Source: Lactarius indigo
Lineage: Eukaryota; Basidiomycota; Agaricomycetes; Russulales; Russulaceae
Reading direction: 5' to 3'
Assembly: GCA_025766275.1 (NCBI GenBank)
Contig: JAFKAC010000111.1
Location: 109,566-173,565, forward strand
DNA: 64,000 nt
The notes beneath the pieces were generated by a model. It was not told the DNA's origin. It ran no database searches and saw nothing but the letters and a program-made list of their open reading frames with translations. Numbering within the stretch: the stretch's first letter is position 1; every line of letters starts with the position of its first letter. The translations under genes were made by a program, and so were the position numbers. This document shows, piece after piece, positions 56,725-64,000 of the stretch.

Positions 56725-58739
56725 CTGGGGGTGGGAGTTGGAACGTGGTCACGTAATCGGTTTGAGGCGATGACGGATGGAGATGGTAACTACCGCGCCT
56801 GGACCGCCACCGCCATCTGGCCCTCCTCCCGATTGGCGAAAGGGACAGATTTGCCCTTTCTTCTCGGTGTTCTAGTGGCTATTGCTCTTGTGGAACGGGT
56901 GGTCTTGCTGGCGCCGGTAACCGCACCCCTTGAAGGGGTGTGTGACTGGATCTTGTGTTCTGGTGCATGCGGCTTGACAAGGGCACCGTTGCTGGCTTGA
57001 TTGCTGGAGCTCTGCCTTGGGGTCGGTGTGTGGATGCGGGTATCGCCTTCTCGGGACTGGGAGCTGAGATAGGACTAGCGTTTTCTTCTCTTCTCGACGA
57101 CGGTCTGGGAACCCCGGGCGACAAGCGCCGCTCACTCGCAGAAGCGGCACCCCAGCCAATCGCTGCCGCCCTTGAGCGATTCGGACCTCCGGTACGGCGC
57201 GATTCGACAAGGAGTTCGTCTGTGCTAGCTTCTGCCTTGAAGGGCTCCGCGGACGGCTTTAAAACGATGGCGATGTCAGTGTTACTAGACATCGCAAAAA
57301 ATGCGACGGATGATGTGCGTACATTAGCGCGATGCCCTGGCAGGCGGTCGCTGGTCCTCATTTACGGACTAGGATATGGATTGGCCTCACTGGGATTGTG
57401 TAGAAGGTGATTACGGGGCTTTTTTTTTGACGGGTCACGCAATTGAGTAGGAGTCTCTTATATTTGTTCTCTAGGACACGTTCACCTACAATGCGATCCG
57501 GGTCAAGGGTGCGAAGGGGATCATTGGCACTTGTTGTTTCGCCACCAAAGCACATCACTGCGCGATCAGGTCATAGTCGCGGACAAATCGGTGCCCATTC
57601 TCCCTGTGTCCGCGGAAAATATGCAGGGACTCAGATACGAACGTATCAAAAGCAGCGCCAACAGGACGTGATCTAGATAGACGTTGCTGTGCCAGAGCCA
57701 GTTCCCAGTTTCAGATGTAACATTTATGTACATATTGCCGTATGAAAGTGGGGTCCTGTGTGGACTAGAAGAAGAAGAAAAAAAAGGGGAGCGGCCAAAA
57801 GCGCGATATTCTATCACGTGTACGCTCTCTTTCCGCAAAGTAAAGATCCAGGATCCTACTACCAGAAGCACACGAGTCCCCCAGCCGCCAGCCTGAGAGC
57901 GGCACATTTCAACTGGATTTAGGTTGGGGGTAACTGCAGTCAAGCGGCAGGCAGGTGGCCCTGAAGAAAGCAGAGCGCAGTGGCCACGCCTTCGCCTTCT
58001 CAAGCTATGGAATCAGCGGTTCCGGTGCTATCGGAGCAGCTATTGTAGCCATGCATGATACATGATGAGCAGGTCTCTTAGCCCCATCTCGCTGACTCGG
58101 AACAGCATGATTATATCAGCTGTAAGGGCGCTAATTGGACGATCACGCGCCCGGGCCAGTGAACGTGTTTGTTGTACGAGAAGCTCTGTGATAGGTCGCT
58201 GCAGGCCGAGTTTACGTAGGTTCCTCTGCCTGGGCACCGAGTTTGTGGAGCAAAAGCCTTGCGATTCATCAATTTCATTTATGTACAGCCTGCTTCCCAT
58301 CTTCCATCGAAACGTTGCGCAGCATCAGATTCTCCTCATGCACATACCACCTCGCGACGACATGTTGTGTCTCGGAAAGAAGACTGCACTCCGCTTGCCG
58401 ACTGTTTGGATTTCAATTTGGGCGAGTGTCTAATCTCAGTGAGAGGAGCAATAAGTGATTACAGTAATGGGGGAGGGTCGGATAGGCAGATATAGCTGCC
58501 CGCCTCATTGTCTTTACCCAAGTTTCGTTTCTCGGCTACAACCACGTCCAAGACTCAGACATCCCATCTCATCTTGCGTGGCCACCCCATCTCCCTCCCG
58601 TCGAAGCCTTTGTCTCGGCCCGATCTTCCCGATCCATGACAGCTGTCGTAGTATTGGGGTCTTCTCATCACCGCGCTACACAAGGCGCCACAAAAAAGAA
58701 AAATTGCACACATACCTAACATGCACGACCCAAGGAACG

Positions 58740-59680
58740 CTCGTTGCAATGCGGCCGCGACGAGTTCGAGAAGCTCCCTCGTCGACTTGCCGCGGTTCGC
58801 GTCATCTTTCCTAATCGCCTGCCACGTCGCCCCATGATGCGGCTCCGCAACCGCACAACGCGCCACGACGTCCTCCGCCTGTGCCGCCCGCGCTCCCATG
58901 CTGCCGCTCGAACCTGAGGCCTGAGCCACCAGCCCCACGCATCGCCGAGATCAGGGTTCGCGCCAATCGCACGCTCGAACCATTGCCGCGCCTTGATGAC
59001 CTTGCGCTCCGCCCAGAACAGCCGTGCCACGGTGCAGATCACGAGCGCGTCCGCACACTTTTTCAGCGCGTCTACGCTCCGGGCCTTGCGCTGGGGCCGC
59101 GCTTCCGCCCAGATCTCCAGCGACCATAGGATGTCGGATCTGGGGTATTCTTGCAGTGCACGTACGAGTAGCCCTTTGGCTTGCCAGTGCGCGGATGCGC
59201 CCGAGCGCTCTTTGATACCCACAGCCTCCGCCCAGAGTACGTCGCTCTTCGGGTTGACTAATCGAGCATTCTCGATAAGCGCCCGGGCCCGGATGCTCTT
59301 TTCGCCACCTCCTCGAGCTGGCTGTCAAGCACCCGGAGGGCGATGTCCTTCGGCACAGCCTTTAGCCCCGCAGAGTAGGTCGCACGTGCGGCGCAGTGGT
59401 ATTCAGCGGCTTGGTGGATCTGCCCCTGGATGATGTATAGCTTGGCGAATTTCGGGTACTTGGATAACGCAGTGGAGACTGTCTTGAGGGCGAGCCCGAC
59501 TTGGCCTTTTTGTCGCTCGAACACGGCCGGTTTCATCCATATCTAGGAGAAGCGTATAGGCCAAAGTTGATCTCGCGCGAGGTGCAACTGGCATAAGCAC
59601 ACCTCCGCCTCGCATTGGTCAATCTCTTTCAGCCACTGCTCGCGCGTTAGGAGAACACCATGCACACGCGGCACCTGGAA
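58740..59680 (-). pseudogene. PRP1/PRP6 splicing factor 3' part, broken copy B
   Basis: Minus-strand copy with REQWLKEIDQCEAE (about 59640), WMKPAVFERQKGQVGLALK (about 59530), STALSKYPKFAKLYIIQGQIHQAAE, then a frame change near 59290. It goes on with ALQEYPRSDILW, EARPQRKARSVDALKKCAD, VARLFWAERKVIKARQWFERAIG, GDAWGWWLR and finally KDDANRGKSTRELLELVAA. Compared with copy A it lacks the CPQAE segment: the EQWLKE part is joined almost directly to WMKPAVFER, removing about 170 codons of the normal gene. The stop after AAALQ seen in copy C (TGA) is CGA here. Confidence 0.85.
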
Positions 59681-60769
59681 CCACTACCAACGTATATGGT
59701 ACAGTGAGTGGTAGCTACCGGGAACAACCCGAACAGCTACCTGTGCCGTTTTCGTGTCCCACCCGATCTGCGTGTCCGCTCCCTGCGTGTTCCCAGGGGA
59801 AAACGGCGCATCCCTGGGGTGCAGGGACAGGCCCCCAGTTTTGCGCGCTCTGGGAGCCTTCGCGTCCACCACCCCTACGTGGACCTCCTTCCTAGCACTC
59901 TGAGGCTCCCCTCATCACACGCTGCCATCTGGGTCCGATTTTCCTCTCCCCTTCTATGTACCTGCCCTCTGTGCGCGTCTGCGGTGACTGCCCTATGCCG
60001 AGGGGTGGGGACGGGTCTTCCATTCGCGCCTTGGCCTGCGCGCGCTCGGGGGTGGTCTGTAATCCCAAGATGCAGGAACAGGAAACTCCCTAAAAAAGAA
60101 ATAGGGTCCGCGCAACCCCTGTGAAGACATGTTGCATCAAATTGGGGGTCAAACCGGGGACAGTGTAAATGGGCCGGCGGGGCTCAAGGTTCGCAAATGC
60201 CCCGTTGCGCGTAACCCCCTGCGTGCCGCCTTCCGACTTGGTTTTGATATATATAAAAAGGATTTCGTGCAACTATCAACACATTCTTCTAGCTATCACC
60301 AATTACAGCATCTTTCATGCGTGGAGACGCACTAAAAAAATCAATGTTTTGTACTGTGGCCAAGTGGGTCTCACGCGTGCACCACTTTTTTTTTTGACCC
60401 ATTTATATCCCGGCTGATAGGCCGCAGGCCCAGACCGGACGCAGCATGAACAAGCTACACTACGTGGGGGATTGTAACGTGAAGATGCTCCCCGGCAGTA
60501 ATAGGTTACAAAACTACTGGGAATGATGGGTGCGTAGACCATATCGGAGTCCGCCGTTGGCGAACTATAGTGTATTAGGTGGCGTGCACCACTTTGTCTG
60601 CTTCGGGCGATGCTGCACATCTCTTTTTGCTGACTACTTTTGCTGACTAAAAACGAAAAGATCTGAGTTCAAACATGATTGGGGGTCCCAGTCTCGTGGC
60701 AGGGAATAACGTGACTGGGACTGACCAGATTCGGAAAAACGTCAGCAACGACCTCGCCCAAGACCGTGA

Positions 60770-61074
60770 CCTAGCCTGTGCGCCTGTCGATGTCGGAGGT
60801 GTTGGCCGGTATCGGTCACTGGAAGTGTAGGTGTCAGACCTTTCAGGTCTAATGGCGCCGGTGGTCCCCGGCGACGCCATGCTCCCATTGGGCCCTTGTG
60901 TTTGATTGCGTTGTTTTACTGCCGGTACAGCGTGTTTCTGGCTTGGTCGCTGGCCTGAAATGCATGTGCTAAGCGCGAAGACGAGGACACCGCAGGATCT
61001 AATGGTGGGGCTCACCCTCGCCTCGGACTCGGAGGCCGCGGCACGGCAGATCCGGGATACCCATCATAAGTGAA
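60770..61074 (-). other. Small repeated ORF family, copy 5 (degenerate)
   Basis: ATG at 61074 with the start MGIPDLPCRGLRVRG (Ser to Arg at the conserved CSG). The donor GTGAGC and the cttag acceptor are kept. One of the two second-exon frames has a TAA; the other (RYRPTPPTSTG) is open to 60647. Confidence 0.35.
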
Positions 61075-63689
61075 CGACAATTTGATCAGTTAACGGATTG
61101 TCGAAAACGAAAAGAAAAAAAGTCTGTGAGGAAGAGGAGCGAGGCAAGACTCACCGTTGCGAGACAGAATAAATACTCCCTAGGTGAGACGGAGGTGATA
61201 GAGGGCATTAGCCGTGAGGAGTGTAGACGCCTGGAGATAGAGAAATATTGGTATCGGTTGGATGAAGCGGCCGATCATGAAATTCGTGAAGGCTGTGTGT
61301 GATGGGCGCCTAGGTAGGCAGTTCCCCTTCTTGGGCCTGCGTAACTAGACTCACGGGGAATTCGGACCAATAAAGACCGCTTTCCAATAATAGAGATTAT
61401 GTATTTTATATCCTGCTGTAGCTAAACATAACAATACAGGGAGAGTTTAAGTGAGGACGAAAACGAATGCTGCCGGATTAAGAAAGTAGTAGAAGGGTGT
61501 TTATTTCAAAGGGAAGGTGGGACATTTGTAATCATGTGGACCGCCACCTCTGTTGACGCGTTGACGCCCCAGGTGTGTAACCTGAAAAAGAGACAGATCT
61601 GCCCTTTCTCGGTGGCTATTACTCTTGTGAAATGAGCGGTCTTGCTAGTGGTAACTGCTCTCTGAGGAGAGTGCGACTAGACAATATGCTCTGGACCTCT
61701 GGTGCACGCAGCTTGACATGGGCACCATATCTGGAGCTTGTTTCGGCCTTGGGGTTGATGTGTGGATGACAGGATATGGATAGACCGGAGGATCAGACAG
61801 CCTGAGAATTTACACTTTCTTCTCAACGATGGTCTGGAAATCCCGGGCAACCAACGCGCGCGCTCACTTGCAGAAACAGCATCCCGGTCAATCGCTGCAG
61901 TCCTTGAGCTATTCTCTCCTTTGATTGCGATTTGACGAGAGTGTGTCATAGAGCTTTCTGCATCGGAGGGCTCTGTGGAGGGTTTCTAAACGAAGTCGGG
62001 GTCAGTGTTACATCGCCGAAGTGCGACGGATGCCAGTGTGTGTATATTGGCGAGTAATTCTAGCAGGTGGTCACTGGCCCTCAGGCCTTCATAGACTAGG
62101 GTATGGATTGGTCTCACTGGGACTGTGTAGAAGGTGATTGCGATGCCTTTTTTTTTTTTTGGCAAGTCGCACAATTGAGAAAAGGGGTCTCTTATATCTG
62201 CCTGCTACACATTCATACACAGTGTGATCTGGGCCTATGGTACGAATGGGATTGCTGGTACTTGTTATCATTTCTTCACCAAAGCACATCGCTGGGCGAT
62301 CGGGTCATACTAGTACAAACCGGTGCCCAATTGCCTCGTGTCGACAGAAAAAGGATACACGGCCAAGGACTTATATACGAACGTATCAAAAGCGGTGCTA
62401 ACAAGATCTGATCTAGATATCGCTGTGCCAGCGGCGAGCCAGTTCTCAGTTCTTTTTTTTTTTTTTAAATCGTCAGTTCTCAGTTTCAGATGTAACAATC
62501 ATGTACATATTACAATATAAGAATGTGGACTAGAAGAAGAAACACGAGAGCGGCCGAAAGCACGATATTCTACCAGCCATACGCTCTCTTTCTTTCTTTC
62601 CTTTTTTTTGGATCAATTTGTATTCCGGGTTATATAACAGGGTTACAGACCGGTTGTAGACAAAGAGCCACTACAGTTATCAAACACGCTAGTCCATGGG
62701 AGGTGCCCCCGAGTATAGTAACAGAACAAACAATACTTAGAGAAGGTCGGTGGAGATGGGAAGCCATTTAGACACCCCGCATACAGTTGCGGTCAGGGAC
62801 GCAATAGATAATATAGGCGGGGTTTAGCCGCACGTTAGACAGTCAGATCTAGTCAGAGACCAAGTCAGAGACCAAGAGGAGACCAAACCTCGGTGTGCAC
62901 CTACCTAGTCGGGTTCAGGGGGCACGGGTATAGGGGGACCGGATTCCGGCTTTGAAAGCGCGCGTCTGGTCACGTACGCTCTCTTTCTGCTAGTCAACAT
63001 GCTAGGCCCCATTACCAGAAGCACACATTTAGACCCCCGGCCGTCAGTCTGAGAAAGCGGCAGGTTTCACTTGCAGCAGCTGGGATCGAGTCACGGGGAC
63101 AACTGCAGTCAAGCAGCCACGCCATTGCTTTCTCGAGCTGTGGAGCCACTGATTCCGGTGCCATCGGAGTTACAGTAAGAACGAGTAGGTCTCCTAGGCC
63201 TATCTCGCTGAACAGCATGCCAGTGCAACTTGTAACCATCAGGAAATCACGTGACCGGGCCCTGAGCACACAACGTTGAGCGAAGGATTGTACAGCCCAC
63301 TTTATTATCGGAACGTCGTGCATCATCGGTTTCTCCCTGTGTCCGATCCACCTCGCGACGACATGTTGTGTCTCGGAAAGAAGACGGCACTCCATTCACC
63401 AACTGTTTAAATTTCAATTGTGCGAGTGCCTAATCTCAGTGAGAGGAGCAATAAGCGGTTACTAAAGTAATAGAAAGGGTCAGATAGGCAGATGTAGCTG
63501 GGCCCCTCATCGTCTTTGCCCTCTCTCGGCTACAACCGCGCCCGAGACTCCGGCATCCCATCTCATTTTGCGTGGCTGCCCCATCTCCCCTCGTCGACGC
63601 CTTTCTCTCGGCTCGGTCCTCCCCGATCTATGACAGCTGTCTTAGTATTGGGGTCTTATCACCACGCCACCAAAAAAAAAACATGCCTA

Positions 63690-64000
63690 ACATGCACGAC
63701 CCAAGGAACGCTCATTGCAATGCAGCTGTAACGAGTTCGAGAAGCTCCTTCGTCGCTTGCCGCGGTTCGCGTCGTCCTTCCCAATCGCCTGCCACGTCGC
63801 CCCATGATGCGGCTCCGCAGCCACACAACGCGCCACGACGTCCTCCGCCTGCGCTGCGCTCCCATGCTGCCGCTCGAACCTGAGCCACCAGCCCCACGCG
63901 TCGCCGAGATCAGGGTTCGCGCCAATCGCGCGTTCGAACCACTGCCGCGCCTTGTCGATCTTGCGCTCCGCCCAGAACAGCCGCGCCACCGTGCAGATCA
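63690..64000 (-). pseudogene. PRP1/PRP6 splicing factor 3' end, copy C (partial at window edge)
   Basis: The best-preserved 3' end of the three: VARLFWAERKIDKARQWFER, AIGANPDLGDAWGWWLRFER, QHGSAAQAEDVVARCVAA and EPHHGATWQAIGKDDANRGK read in one frame. A one-base shift follows after NRGK; the expected ending ATKELLELVTAALQ and its TGA stop are in the next frame. The gene continues past the right edge, so whether the upstream part is intact is unknown. If the one-base shift is a sequencing error, this could be the functional parent. Confidence 0.75.

Larger units (their letters stand above)
55826..60640. repeat. Tandem unit 2 (about 4.8 kb)
   Basis: Same order as unit 1: small ORF (55945-56241), TATA-like block (about 56609), acagatttgccc block (about 56846), Ser/Arg-rich minus frame 56879-57361, TCTTATATTTG block (about 57453), CTCTCTTTCCGCAA block (about 57824), PRP1 3' part 58740-59680. 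Offset from unit 1 is about 4.75-4.9 kb depending on indels. Confidence 0.8.
60647..64000. repeat. Tandem unit 3 (cut by the window edge)
   Basis: Same order as units 1 and 2: small ORF (61074 down), TATA-like block (about 61407), cagatctgccctttct block (about 61592), TCTTATATCTG block (about 62190), CTCTCTTTCTGC block (about 62980), PRP1 3' part from 63690. A run of 14 T at 62453-62466 sits within a short local duplication of cagttctcagtt. Confidence 0.8.

Noticed and set aside
1..64000. tRNA, rRNA, CRISPR or bacterial-type operon signals
   Set aside because: None seen on reading; gene structure is eukaryotic throughout. A tRNA scan would be needed to exclude small RNA genes with certainty.

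Overview
The window looks like nuclear DNA of a basidiomycete fungus, probably an Agaricomycete; a Rhizoctonia/Ceratobasidium-type species is a guess. The basis is genes broken by many short introns (about 50-85 nt, GT..AG), a Tad-type LINE with its own RNase H, and secreted S53 peptidases. No search was possible, so names rest on motifs and remembered family patterns.

Left part, 1-12.6 kb, is ordinary gene space: the 5' part of an epsin-like ENTH gene (runs off the left edge), a divergent homeodomain-like gene, a RAP1-type telomere protein gene (BRCT + Rap1-Myb), a nine-exon aquaglyceroporin, a small rhodanese, and a 13-exon SLC35F-like transporter. Splice models were built by hand for RAP1, aquaporin, rhodanese, SLC35 and the intact sedolisin, and all of them keep frame to the stop.

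Middle part, 12.6-30 kb, is dominated by a full-length LINE at 16165-23843 (minus strand). It has intact ORF1 (CCHC knuckle) and ORF2 (endonuclease, RT, RNase H, zinc knuckle), an 11-nt A tail, and a perfect 15-bp target-site duplication. It sits inside decayed coding-like DNA on the same strand. A sedolisin relic (about 25.9-26.4 kb) and a small Ser/Pro/Ala-rich gene (28.5-29.1 kb) follow.

Right part, 30-64 kb, has few intact genes and many duplications. An intact eight-exon sedolisin (37.9-40.05 kb) and a small repeated ORF (35.3-35.66 kb) recur about 9.1 kb downstream as a broken sedolisin (47.0-48.6 kb) and another copy of the ORF (44.5-44.8 kb). From about 51 kb to the right edge there are three tandem units of about 4.8-4.9 kb. 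Each has the small ORF at its left end and a broken 3' part of a PRP1/PRP6-type splicing-factor gene, on the minus strand. Long stretches between these features contain nothing I recognise.
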